Source of the DNA: G963674665 sp963674665
GTDB taxonomy: Bacteria > Desulfobacterota > Desulfovibrionia > Desulfovibrionales > Desulfovibrionaceae
Assembly (NCBI GenBank): GCA_963674665.2
Contig: CAXXPL010000011.1
Span: 1-64,000 of the forward strand
Length of the DNA: 64,000 nt
Direction of reading: 5' to 3'
The translations under genes were made by a program, and so were the position numbers. Below are positions 44,365 through 53,153 of the stretch, in pieces. Below the pieces are notes generated by a model that did not search any database, was not told where the DNA came from, and worked only from the letters and a program-made list of their open reading frames with translations. Numbering within the stretch: position 1 is the first letter of the stretch; each line of letters starts with the position of its first letter.

Positions 44365-45924
44365 ATGAACAGGGATGATTTCATTCGCCAGGTTGAGTCT
44401 TTTGGCGGGTACTGGGACGTGATCGTCGTGGGCGGTGGGGCCACCGGCCTCGGCGTCGGCGTGGACGCGGCCTCCAGGGGGTGCAAGACCCTGCTCCTGG
44501 AGCAGCACGACTTTTCCAAGGGTACTTCCAGCAGGAGCACCAAGCTGGTGCACGGCGGCGTGCGCTACCTGCGCCAGGGGAACATCTCCCTGGTGCTGGA
44601 AGCGTTGCACGAACGCGGTCTCTTACTGCAGAACGCCCCTCACCTGGTACGGAACCAGGCCTTCATCGTGCCCAACTACGACTGGTGGGAGGGGCCCTTT
44701 TACGGTGTTGGCATGAAGGTCTACGATCTCATGGCCGGAAAGCTCGGCCTGGGACCGTCCAAGATGCTCTCCGTGGAGGAGACCATAGAGCGCATCCCCA
44801 CCCTGGAGACAGAGGGGCTGCGCGGCAGCGTGGTCTACTACGACGGGCAGTTCGACGACTCCAGGCTGGCCGTGAACCTGGCCCAGACCATGTACGAGCA
44901 TGGCGGCGTGCCCCTGAACTACTGCCAGGTCACCGGGCTGCTCAAGACCGGCGACATGGTGCAGGGCGTCCGGGTAAAGGACATGGAGAGCGGCAAGGAG
45001 CTGGAGATTTTCGCCAGGGTGGTGATCAACGCCACAGGCGTGTTTACCGACGGGCTGCTGCGTATGGACAACCCCGAGGCCAAGGACATCATCTCGCCGA
45101 GCCAGGGTGTGCACCTGATTCTGGACAAGGAGTTCCTGCCCGGCGACTCCGCCATCATGGTGCCCCAGACCGAGGACGGCCGGGTGCTCTTTGCCGTGCC
45201 CTGGCACGGCAAGGCGGTGGTTGGCACCACGGACACGCCGGTGGACGCCCCCAGCCTGGAGCCCCGAGCCCTGGAGGAGGAGATCGAGTTCATCCTGGTG
45301 CACGCGGCCAAGTATATGAGCAAGGACCCCACCCGCGAGGACGTGAAGTGTGTGTTTGCCGGTCTGCGCCCCCTGGTGGATCTGGGGCACAAGCACAGCA
45401 CCGCGGCCATCTCCCGCGATCATTTCCTGGTGGTGTCCGAGTCCGGCCTTGTGACCATAACCGGGGGCAAGTGGACCACCTACCGCAAGATGGCCGAGGA
45501 TACTGTGAATCAGGCACTGCAGGTGGCCGGGCTGGATAAGCGCCCCTGCATCACCGAAGACATGCGCATTCACGGCTGGCTCAAGAACTTCGACCGCAAG
45601 GACCCGCTGCATGTGTATGGTACGGACGAGGTCTACATCAAGAAGCTGGTCTCCATGGACCCGGATCTGGGCGAAAAGCTGCACCCGGCACTGCCCTACA
45701 TCAAGGCCGAGGTGGTCTGGGCCGCGCGCCAGGAAATGGCCCGCACAGTGGAGGACGTGCTGGCGCGCCGCACCCGCGCGCTGCTGCTGGACGCCCGCGT
45801 TTCCATGAACATGGCCGCGGAGACCGCGCGACTTCTGGCTCAGGAGCTGGGGCGCGATCAGGCCTGGCAGGACGAACAGGTGGCCACGTACACGGCCCTG
45901 GCCAAGGAGTATTTGTTGGTGTGA
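44365..45924 (+). CDS. glpD: Aerobic-type glycerol-3-phosphate dehydrogenase
   Basis: A 519-residue FAD-dependent, membrane-associated enzyme that oxidises sn-glycerol-3-phosphate to dihydroxyacetone phosphate. Seen: GGGATGLGVGVDAASRG for FAD binding, SRSTKLVHGGVRYLRQG, VNLAQTMYEHGG, and the C-terminal LITITGGKWTTYRKMAEDT-like segment (VTITGGKWTTYRKMAED). The electron acceptor in an anaerobe is likely menaquinone. Upstream is a ferredoxin-like protein. A perfect stem-loop follows. Confidence 0.95.
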   Translation: MNRDDFIRQVESFGGYWDVIVVGGGATGLGVGVDAASRGCKTLLLEQHDFSKGTSSRSTKLVHGGVRYLRQGNISLVLEALHERGLLLQNAPHLVRNQAFIVPNYDWWEGPFYGVGMKVYDLMAGKLGLGPSKMLSVEETIERIPTLETEGLRGSVVYYDGQFDDSRLAVNLAQTMYEHGGVPLNYCQVTGLLKTGDMVQGVRVKDMESGKELEIFARVVINATGVFTDGLLRMDNPEAKDIISPSQGVHLILDKEFLPGDSAIMVPQTEDGRVLFAVPWHGKAVVGTTDTPVDAPSLEPRALEEEIEFILVHAAKYMSKDPTREDVKCVFAGLRPLVDLGHKHSTAAISRDHFLVVSESGLVTITGGKWTTYRKMAEDTVNQALQVAGLDKRPCITEDMRIHGWLKNFDRKDPLHVYGTDEVYIKKLVSMDPDLGEKLHPALPYIKAEVVWAARQEMARTVEDVLARRTRALLLDARVSMNMAAETARLLAQELGRDQAWQDEQVATYTALAKEYLLV

Positions 45925-45954
45925 GAGGATGAGGAAAAGGCTTTAAAGAGTATG

Positions 45955-45992
45955 CCGGGGGGAAACCTTTCTGAAGAAAGGTTTCCCCCCGG
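45955..45992 (+). terminator. Perfect 17-bp stem-loop
   Basis: CCGGGGGGAAACCTTTC and GAAAGGTTTCCCCCCGG are exact inverted repeats around TGAA, 30 bases after the glpD stop. Type member of the stem-loop family in this window. Confidence 0.75.
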
Positions 45993-46103
45993 ACCCCCCC
46001 TTCCAAAGACTTTTATAGAATGAGATTGTTAAAAAGGGAAACTGCTCAACATGGGTGGTTCCCTTTTTGCGTTGCTTGGCAGATTACAACTCTTGAAGTC
46101 TTG

Positions 46104-46687
46104 TCAGGCAGCGATCAAGGACTTGGTGCTTTTAGTCTCGCGCGTTCGATGTCCCAATGATTTTTCAACAAAATCCTTCATGACGGGGAAGTAGCCAGGA
46201 CCGGATTCGCCACCATGCCCCCTTGTAGGGAATGAGCTGATCTTTCAGACGGGTGCGTCGTGTCTTGCGGGCCAGTTTGACGACAAATTGCTTTGGATTG
46301 TTTCAGGCGTTCGGGTTCGGATGAAATGTTTTTCTCAGAGATTCTCAAAAAGCTGGCAAATCCAGGAATGTCGGCCAAGAGCCAGCTCTCCAGGGTGTTT
46401 TACGGCGAAACGCAAAAAGAAATGTTGGCGGATAGGCGGTCGTGTCGCCAAGATAGTTGCTCAAGGCGAGGGGAACGCAGTCCTCACTGGAGTCCTTGAA
46501 GTCGGTCAGAACCAAGGACGCCATGGTTGGTGGATGCTCTTTGTCCGATTCCACGAACTCTTTGGCGGAGGTAGAGAAACACCTTCGCGGCCGTAAATGA
46601 GTCCAACAATGTGCCCGGTATGGGCAAACAATCTTGCGGGAAACTGGTTTCCTCGAGCAGGCCTTCAAGAAGAAGATCAATGATCAT
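46104..46687 (-). pseudogene. DUF4276-like protein, heavily frameshifted
   Basis: Fragments of one protein occur in at least three frames: MIIDLLLEGLLEE at the start, IYGREGVS, FVESDKEHPPTMASLVLTDF, ADIPGFASFLRISEKN, FVVKLARKTRRTRLKD and a C-terminal FPVMKDFVEKSLGHRTRETK ending at TGA 46104-46106. The order matches the DUF4276 (Toprim-related) family as I remember it. Start ATG 46687 overlaps the ATPase stop by 4 bases, as in a coupled operon. With several lesions it is a genuine pseudogene. Its composition is lower in GC than neighbours. Confidence 0.65.
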
Positions 46688-47834
46688 AAATCGATAAGGG
46701 AAAGCTGATCGATGTGTTTTTGGCCTTGTACGCGGCGCCACGACCTCTCCCACGCTCATGTCTGCCTCGCGCATAAGTTCGGCGTCTTCGGGCGGGGTTG
46801 CCCTGATCTCCGTACCATTGGGCGTTGGTATCAATAGCTTGACCTCGGATGGTCCAATGCCGGGGTCCCGGAGCATGGCTTGCGAGTGTGTGGAGATAAT
46901 GACCTGACGGGACTTGCGCCCTGCCGAGACCTTGGAAAACATGCTCGGCAGCTGTCTGACAACCTCGTCGTGCAGTGACAGTTCAGGCTCCTCCAGCAGA
47001 AGCGGGCCTTTGCTCTCGAACAATGACCATAGCAGTGCAAGCAGGCGCAACGTGCCATCCGAGAACGCGGATTCATTCTGCTTGGCCCCCTGAGGGCGCC
47101 AGTGATTGTATTTTGCGCTAAGATGTGGCGTTCCTGTGGATGAATCCATTTCAACAGTTAACCCGCTTAATTGCGGAACAGCCAAGCTCAAGGCTTGATC
47201 GATTTTACGCAGCCGGGCATCACGCGTTTTTTTTGGGGGTGTTCCAAACCTGCAGCACGAAGTCGCGGCCAAAGGGATCGTTTTGCAAGGGCATGTTGCT
47301 GAAGCTTTTGTTGTCACGAACCGCCTGGGGTAGGATGTGGCGATAGACGATACTTTTAAAAAATTCGGGGATATCCCTGAATTGTTGATTCGCGATGACC
47401 TGCTCTAAAGAGGTCTGAGTTAGTCGCGCGAGATCTTCGACGTCGTCGGCGTCAGGTCTGTCAAGAATGGTTTTCCATGCTGGGGTATTGTCTGCAGATG
47501 TATTCCGTCGGACAATTTCCTTGATTACCTTCAGTGGTTTTGTCTTAGTGCCCCCAAGAACAAGCTGGTACTCCCAGATATTATCCAGCGTGACGTGAAT
47601 GGCAACATCAGAGTCCCGCCGTGCGGCAAGGCAGCGAATCCGGGCAATGCCGCCGCGTTTTGCCAGTGCTTGGCCCAGGCCGATCATGCTTACGTCCTGA
47701 AGGAAGCGAAATGCATCGAGAAAATTGGATTTCCCACAGGCGTTCGGGCCGATCAGGAAAACCCGTTTTCCGAGGTCGACATGAACATCCTGGAAATTTT
47801 TCCAATTTTTGAGGGTAATGGACGTGATGCGCAT
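46684..47834 (-). pseudogene. AAA/RecF-like ATPase, frameshifted
   Basis: An OLD/RecF-type ATPase of about 380 residues: Walker A GPNACGKSNF near residue 29, a signature-like FSDGTLRLLALL, Walker B LLLEEPELSLHDE and the His switch IISTHSQAML. An extra A in the eight-A run (47227-47234) breaks the frame after VWNTPKK, and a second shift near 46712-46716 hides the natural end QLSLIDL. ATG 47834 has GAAGGA upstream. Together with the DUF4276-like gene it resembles ATPase/Toprim pairs known from defence loci (inference). Confidence 0.8.
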
Positions 47835-47968
47835 GTGGTGTCCTTCGTTTGAAAACCCATCAGGAGCTTATATAGTAGTATATATTACGCAAGGAAGAAA
47901 GCCTCTTTGGGTGAGGCGCGATGGTGGCAACAGGTTGTATGAAATTAGAAGTTTTGGGAAGGAGGAGC

Positions 47969-48011
47969 GCGAGGGGGAGAACCCTTTTGAATAAAAGGGT
48001 TTCCCCCTCGC
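47969..48011. terminator. Stem-loop between two minus-strand genes
   Basis: GCGAGGGGGA and TCCCCCTCGC pair, with AACCCTTTT and AAAAGGGTT extending the stem, loop GAAT. It lies just after the aminotransferase end (48037). Confidence 0.7.
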
Positions 48012-48036
48012 ATAAGCCGTTTATTCTTGTCCGCTC

Positions 48037-49201
48037 TTACAATTCTTCCAGCCATGCCTCCATGCGGCTCAGGGCTTTGGTGATTTCCTCGTCGTTGCCG
48101 CCGTAGGAGAGTCGCAGATGCCGCTCCCCGCCAGGACCGAAACCGCCCCCTGGAATGGTGATGACCCTGGCCTCCTTGATGAGGCGGATGGCGGTCTCGC
48201 GGGAGTCCGGCAGGTGGTCGGCATAGCGCGCCATGATGTAGAACGCGCCTTGGGGGCGCACGTGGGAGAACACCGGGGCAAGGCGCTCCAGGCCGGAGCA
48301 GAGCAGGTCGCGCCGGGTGGCCAGGATGTCCCGGAACTCGGTAAACAGCTCCTGCGGTCCCTGCAGCGCCGCCAGGGCCGCGTGCTGTGCAGGGGTGGGC
48401 GCGCAGATGGCCGTGCAGTCGTGCACCTTGAGCATGGAGGCCATGAGTTCTTCAGGAGCGAACACGTACCCCACGCGCCAGCCAGTGAGGGCATAGCGCT
48501 TGGAGAAACTGTTCACCGAAATCAGCAAGGGGCGCAGCTCCGGGATTTGGGCCATGCTGAAGGCGGGGGCGTCATAGCTCAGAAAAATCATAGGTGTCGT
48601 CGCAGACCACGTAGATGCCGCGCTCCAGGGCAATGGCGGCAAGCTCCCGCAGGTCCTGCTCCTGGAACACAGCGCCGGTGGGGTTGTGGGGGGAGTTGAT
48701 GATCATGACCCGGGTGCGCGGAGTCACTGCCTTGCGCATGGCTCCGGGATCCAGGCTCCAGTCTTCGCGCAGGGGCACGGGCACGGGTTTGCCGTCCGCA
48801 AGGAGCACCTGCTCCACATGTGATGGATAGTAGGGGGCGGGGAGCAGCACCTCGTCCCCCGGGCTTACCAGGGTCATGGTGGCCATGAGCAGGGCCTCCA
48901 TGGCGCCCACGGTGACAGCGATCTCGGCGTCTGGGTCCGCGGTGATGCCCTTTTCCTCCAGCAGTTGGGTCGCAATGGCCTGGCGCAGGGCGGGCATGCC
49001 GGGCTGCAGCGAGTACTTGCCGGAGCCCGGATCCTGGCGCAGGGCCTGGCACACCGCGTCCACGATGTGCACGGGCGTGGGGAAGGAGGGGATACCCTGG
49101 CCAAGGGAGACGCACCCCCCGACCCGGGCCGCGATGACCGGCATCTCCTTGGTGGCGGAGGTCGGAATGCGCTGCACGCGCTCGGTGATATGATGTTGCA
49201 T
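48037..49201 (-). pseudogene. Class I/II PLP-dependent aminotransferase, frameshifted
   Basis: An aspartate-aminotransferase-fold enzyme of about 388 residues. Seen: GQGIPSFPTP near the start, AVTVGAMEALLMATMTLV, NSPHNPTGAVF, YVVCDDTYDF and the PLP lysine in SVNSFSKRYALTGWRVG. An extra T in TTTTT (48583-48587, complement) shifts the frame after DDTYDF; with one T removed it continues LSYDAPAFSMAQ. All motifs are conserved on both sides, so an error is likely. Substrate unknown (aspartate, tyrosine or other amino acids). Confidence 0.88.
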
Positions 49202-49228
49202 GATGGATCCTGGTAAGAGGAAAGGATG

Positions 49229-49266
49229 CCGGGGGAGGACCTTGTTGTAAAAAGGTCCTCCCCCGG
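49229..49266. terminator. Stem-loop upstream of the aminotransferase
   Basis: CCGGGGGAGGACCTT and AAGGTCCTCCCCCGG pair perfectly. It lies just upstream of the aminotransferase start, so it terminates neither gene in an obvious way. Confidence 0.6.
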
Positions 49267-49346
49267 ACCCACTCTCCCGAAATTCTTAAAAGTGAAGTAG
49301 AGAAGTATAGTAATAAGTCATAAAAAAAAGGTTCTGGAAAGGGGAG

Positions 49347-49387
49347 CCCGAGGGGAAGAACCTCTTGCAGAGAGGCTTTCCCCTGGG
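49347..49387. terminator. Stem-loop after the NTF2-like gene
   Basis: CCCGAGGGGAA.GAACCTCTT faces AGAGGCTTTCCCCTGGG, following the minus-strand NTF2-like gene. Same family as the others. Confidence 0.6.
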
Positions 49388-49430
49388 AAAATGTTGCTTG
49401 GACCTTTCCTATTCCGGACGTTCTGCTTCC

Positions 49431-49832
49431 CTAGCTCTCGTCCTTGATGGAGCGTAGCAACCCATCCTGAAACGTGAACTCGGTTTTTCCCTTCAGCTGG
49501 ATGACATCTCCCTGGCTGGGGCCACCGGGGAAATCCTGGGCCACGACGCCGATAAAATCAATAGCCGCTTCCGTGAGTTCCGGACCATGGGTGAAACCCG
49601 CAGGGGTCTGTTTTCTGCTACTGAAGATGGAGCGGGTCTGCATGGCGAGGTCCCGGAAGGCATTCAGGCCTTTTGTCTGGGCGTTGACCCGCCCCCGGTA
49701 GATGTTCGTGAACTCCACGTCCGGGTGCATGCAGGAGACCATGCCTTCCACATCGAGGGCGTTGTAGGCTGCAATGTAGCGGTTGATGAGGGCCGCGCGC
49801 TCTTGGTTGGTCATGGTGGCCATGGAAGTCAT
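49431..49832 (-). CDS. SnoaL/NTF2-like protein
   Basis: 133 residues, single domain: LINRYIAAYNALDVEGMVSC, then HPDVEFTNIYRG and GKTEFTFQDGLLRSIKDES. This is the cone-shaped NTF2-like fold with many different small-molecule roles, so a function cannot be named. ATG 49832 has AGGAG seven bases upstream, which decides it over two ATGs further in. Confidence 0.8.
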   Translation of the reverse strand: MTSMATMTNQERAALINRYIAAYNALDVEGMVSCMHPDVEFTNIYRGRVNAQTKGLNAFRDLAMQTRSIFSSRKQTPAGFTHGPELTEAAIDFIGVVAQDFPGGPSQGDVIQLKGKTEFTFQDGLLRSIKDES

Positions 49833-50081
49833 GGGGGCGCTCCTTCATGGCAGAGGCTTAGCGTTGGTTCGACCCCTGATATAGTGGGGCGTAATGGTGT
49901 TGATAGTGGCCGCAACTGGATGATTACCTTTACAACTTTTAGGGAAAAGTGACAATGAGGGCAACCGGTGTGCGGGAAAGATCTGCGCCGGTGAAGGGGA
50001 AAAACAGGAAGACGGAGATGAAGGAGGGGAAAAACCTGCCATGGGCTTTCCCCCTCGAATTGGATCAAGCGGGGGATACGG

Positions 50082-51629
50082 CTATTCAACGACCTGGTAG
50101 ATGGTGGTGCAACCGCTGACCTCGCTGCCAACCAGAAGCATGGGAGTCTTGCCATCCGGAGAGGAGGCCGCGGGGACGAAGTACAGGCCCTCGGGACCTA
50201 GTGGGCCTGCGCTACCGGCCTTGGGATCGCCGGAGAAATTGCGCTCCAGCACATAGTCCAGGAACTTGGGAGCTTTGGGATCGGTCACGTCGTAGAGCAT
50301 GACCCCACCCATGCGCTCCAGGCCGATGAAGGCGATGATCTTGCCGCCCACCTTGCCGACGGCCACGCCTTCGGGCTCGGGGCCCTTGTCGTCGCTACGG
50401 TCGTCGATGTCGTTGCCGTCGTTGCTGGCATTGAAATTTTCGGGAAAGCGCTCGGCCATGATGCGCTCGAACTCGTCGCCACTATCAAAGACCAGCTCGC
50501 CCTTGGTGCTCCAGATGGAGAAGGAGCGGGCGCCAAAGGCCACCAGGCGATCCAGGTCTCCGTCACCGTCGGTGTCGCTGAGATCGGTGATGACCTTGAG
50601 ACGCCCCAGGGCTTTTTTGTCCTGCAGCTCGGCGGCGTTGGGGAATTTTCCTGTGTCCAGCTTGGCCTTGGCGATGCGGATCTCGTCGGCGTAGTCGCCG
50701 TATTCGCGGCTGTCGCCCTCGTTGGCGGTGATCAGGTACACCTGGCCGTCACCCGCGGTGTAGGCGGCGATGGAGTCTGGCATGTAGCAACCGAGCACGG
50801 GCCAGATCTGCAGGTTCACGCCGCCGTCCTTGTTGCTGGGGTCCATCTTCCAGCCATTGGCCTTCCAGTCCTTGAGACCCAGGGGGAAGATGGCGTCCAG
50901 CCTGGCGCCGGGGATGTCGATGACCGCGATGGCGTTGTTCTCCTGCAGGGTCACGAAAGCCTTGGTGGAATCGGCGGACACGGCGATGTACTCGGGCTCC
51001 AGGTCCTGGGCCACGCTGGCCTTGGGGCCGGAGATGCGCACACCCTTTGCCTTGAGTTCGCCGGTCTTGTCGTTCAGGGAAGAGAAGCTCACCTGATGCG
51101 CAACGGCCTTGTCCAGGCCATTGGAGATGTCCACGATGGTGATCGAGCCCTCGGGGTCGTTGTCATAGGCCTTGTTGGGCTCGCCCTCGTTGGCGGAGAC
51201 GATGTACTTGCCGTCCGGGGTGAAGCACACCATGTCGGGCAGGGCACCGGCAGGGAAGTCGGCCTTGACGTTTCCGTCGATGTCCGTGACCACGATCCGG
51301 CCCGGGCTCTGCTTGGGATCGGCCTCCACAGCGGCGGCCACGAGCCCGCCGTGGGTGGCGACGCTGTTCACGCCGGCGCCGAAGTCATCCAGCTTGATGG
51401 CGGTGATCTTTTTCAGGCTTTCAGGGGCGGACACGTCCAGCACGTCGATGGCGTTGTCATTGCCGTTCACCACAAAGGCGCGTTTGCTCGCGGCGTCGTA
51501 CACGACGATTTCGGCGGCGGATTCATCGAAAATATTGGTGGTGTAGCGGCCGGCGTGTTTCAGGGTCAGAGCCTGGGCGCTCGCCGGGAGAGCGAAGACG
51601 AGGCTCAATAACAGAAGCGCGTAACGCAT
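50082..51629 (-). CDS. Secreted choice-of-anchor I family beta-propeller-like protein
   Basis: A 515-residue protein with signal peptide (LLLLSLVFALPASAQA). Repeated blade-like segments (FVVNGNDNAIDVLDVSAP, FTPDGKYIVSANEGEPN, VYLITANEGDSREYGDY, FIGLERMGGVMLYDVTDP) match the choice-of-anchor I domain, common in extracellular phytase/phosphatase-like or adhesive proteins. DGNDIDDRSDDKGPEPEGV could bind calcium. Enzymatic function is not shown. Strand and spacing do not tie it to neighbours. Confidence 0.82.
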   Translation of the reverse strand: MRYALLLLSLVFALPASAQALTLKHAGRYTTNIFDESAAEIVVYDAASKRAFVVNGNDNAIDVLDVSAPESLKKITAIKLDDFGAGVNSVATHGGLVAAAVEADPKQSPGRIVVTDIDGNVKADFPAGALPDMVCFTPDGKYIVSANEGEPNKAYDNDPEGSITIVDISNGLDKAVAHQVSFSSLNDKTGELKAKGVRISGPKASVAQDLEPEYIAVSADSTKAFVTLQENNAIAVIDIPGARLDAIFPLGLKDWKANGWKMDPSNKDGGVNLQIWPVLGCYMPDSIAAYTAGDGQVYLITANEGDSREYGDYADEIRIAKAKLDTGKFPNAAELQDKKALGRLKVITDLSDTDGDGDLDRLVAFGARSFSIWSTKGELVFDSGDEFERIMAERFPENFNASNDGNDIDDRSDDKGPEPEGVAVGKVGGKIIAFIGLERMGGVMLYDVTDPKAPKFLDYVLERNFSGDPKAGSAGPLGPEGLYFVPAASSPDGKTPMLLVGSEVSGCTTIYQVVE

Positions 51630-51774
51630 GGGATTCCTCCTGCAAGGGTGTGGGGTTGCGTAAAAAAGCTACAACGCATCACATGCCAGCACGCAGGGGA
51701 AACCAGGTGACAGGGGCGTGGCGTTTGCGTGACGCCCCTTTGGGATGCTGCGGAAAAACAGGGAGGAATCCTGA

Positions 51775-52746
51775 TTATCGGGCAGGGGAAGCCCCGGGCT
51801 CCTCCCGAGAAAAGATCTCCAGGCTCGGGCGCAACACGGTCTCGAAAACCTCCAGGCCGAGTCTTTCCAGCAAGGGGCGTGCGGTTTCGCTGTCGATGCC
51901 GCAATCGCCGGGCTTCAGGGGGGAGCCGTCCAGCCATGTCTTGATGGGGAAATGGCTGTCCGAGCCGCCTGAGCGCAGCAGGCCGTGGGTGCGGGTCAGA
52001 TCGATGGCCATGGCCTCCAGCTCCTGGTTGCTCTCCTGGCCATTGTGTCCGTTCTCCCGGTACAGGTAGCCGGTTTCCAGGCAGTCCAGCCCCGCGTCCA
52101 GCATGTCGGGTAGGATCTTCCCGCGCACCTCCTCCGGAGTGAGGAAAGGGTGTGCCCAGATGGACACGCCGCCGGAGCGGCGGATCAGTTCAACTGCCTG
52201 CGCCGGGTGCAGGTCTGCCACGCCTTCGTTGTCCTGCATGTAGATGCCCTGGTCGCGCAGATAGCGCCTGGCGTCCGGCCAGCAGGTGAACATGCCCAGG
52301 GTGTCGCACATGTACTTGAACAGAAATATCTTTTGGGGCGTCTTACCGGCCATTTCGGCAAGAGCGTCGAACTCCACGTGGATGCCGCGCTGGTCCAGCA
52401 GATTCAGGATGCGCCTGGTGATGCGCTCCACATTCTGGTCCAGGAGTTCGAAGCGGTTGCGCATGAACTCCATATCCTGGGTGGAGGCCTGGATACCGCC
52501 CCCCCAATATCCGATGACATGGGACTTGCGACAGGAGAATTCCAGCCCCTGGATCAGGAGCAGTCCGCGCTCCCGCGCCTGATGGGCCAGGTTCTCGGCA
52601 TTGTCCGGGGGAAGGGTGTCATGGTCGCAGATTCCCAGGCCTCTGAGGCCCCGATGAACCGCCTTGTCGATCAATTCCGTGGCCGGGGTGACTCCGTCCT
52701 TGGAGCGGGCTGAATGGTTGTGCAGGTCAAAGGCGAATGGCGTCAT
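51775..52746 (-). CDS. PHP-domain phosphoesterase
   Basis: A 323-residue metal-dependent hydrolase. Seen: DLHNHSARSKDGVTP with the first metal His pair, GICDHDTLPPD, IQGLEFSCR, and later SIWAHPFLTP and GSDSHFP, giving the complete PHP motif series. The family includes 3',5'-nucleoside bisphosphate phosphatases and histidinol phosphatases; the exact substrate is unclear. It is longer than the minimal PHP protein by an inserted helical region about residues 95-175. Confidence 0.88.
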   Translation of the reverse strand: MTPFAFDLHNHSARSKDGVTPATELIDKAVHRGLRGLGICDHDTLPPDNAENLAHQARERGLLLIQGLEFSCRKSHVIGYWGGGIQASTQDMEFMRNRFELLDQNVERITRRILNLLDQRGIHVEFDALAEMAGKTPQKIFLFKYMCDTLGMFTCWPDARRYLRDQGIYMQDNEGVADLHPAQAVELIRRSGGVSIWAHPFLTPEEVRGKILPDMLDAGLDCLETGYLYRENGHNGQESNQELEAMAIDLTRTHGLLRSGGSDSHFPIKTWLDGSPLKPGDCGIDSETARPLLERLGLEVFETVLRPSLEIFSREEPGASPAR

Positions 52747-53153
52747 GATGCGTCCTTGATTGGTTAGCCTGAAAAACTCTGTGTATGAGTTTTGTCGCGT
52801 ATACCGCCTTTACGCTGCGCATGGAGTGAATCCACGCTTGCTCGAGGCGCGTCCGACCGCTTCGTGGCGGTCGGATAGTGAGGCTTTGGGTTTCCGGTAT
52901 GAAAGATTAGGATCCTTGTTCAGTAACTGCCAGCATTGACGTGGTATATTCATTGTCACGCCTGACTCATGAGACAACAAGCCGAGAGATGCCTAGTGTC
53001 ACGTTGACAGGCAAAATGCAACTTTTTCCACGGCACCGCTTGCCAGCGCAGAGCAGGAGGGTATATGGCTTGATAAAAGTGGACTGCCTTCCGAGTCTCA
53101 GGCCGTCCTCTTCCCAATCCGGCTTCACATCAAATCACCCTTGGGGGGACGCA
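52747..53153. other. Intergenic region (407 bases), no gene
   Basis: It contains the family B repeat (52816-52860) with a partial inverted match CCGACCGCTT/GGCGGTCGG. The frame of the following gene is open upstream but without an initiation signal or signal peptide, so no gene is called here. Confidence 0.5.
52816..52860. repeat. Dispersed repeat family B, copy 2
   Basis: It shares ATGGAGTGAATCCACGCTT and flanks with 42021-42065. Its right end CCGACCGCTT is followed by CGTGGCGGTCGG, giving a short hairpin. Confidence 0.55.

Noticed and set aside
47227..47234. Programmed frameshifting on the eight-A run of the ATPase
   Set aside because: The second gene is broken many times and the ATPase has another shift, so decay or error explains it better; no stimulatory structure was evident.
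52941..53153. Upstream extension of the exported protein
   Set aside because: The extra residues lack a start signal and would place the signal peptide 70 residues inside the protein.
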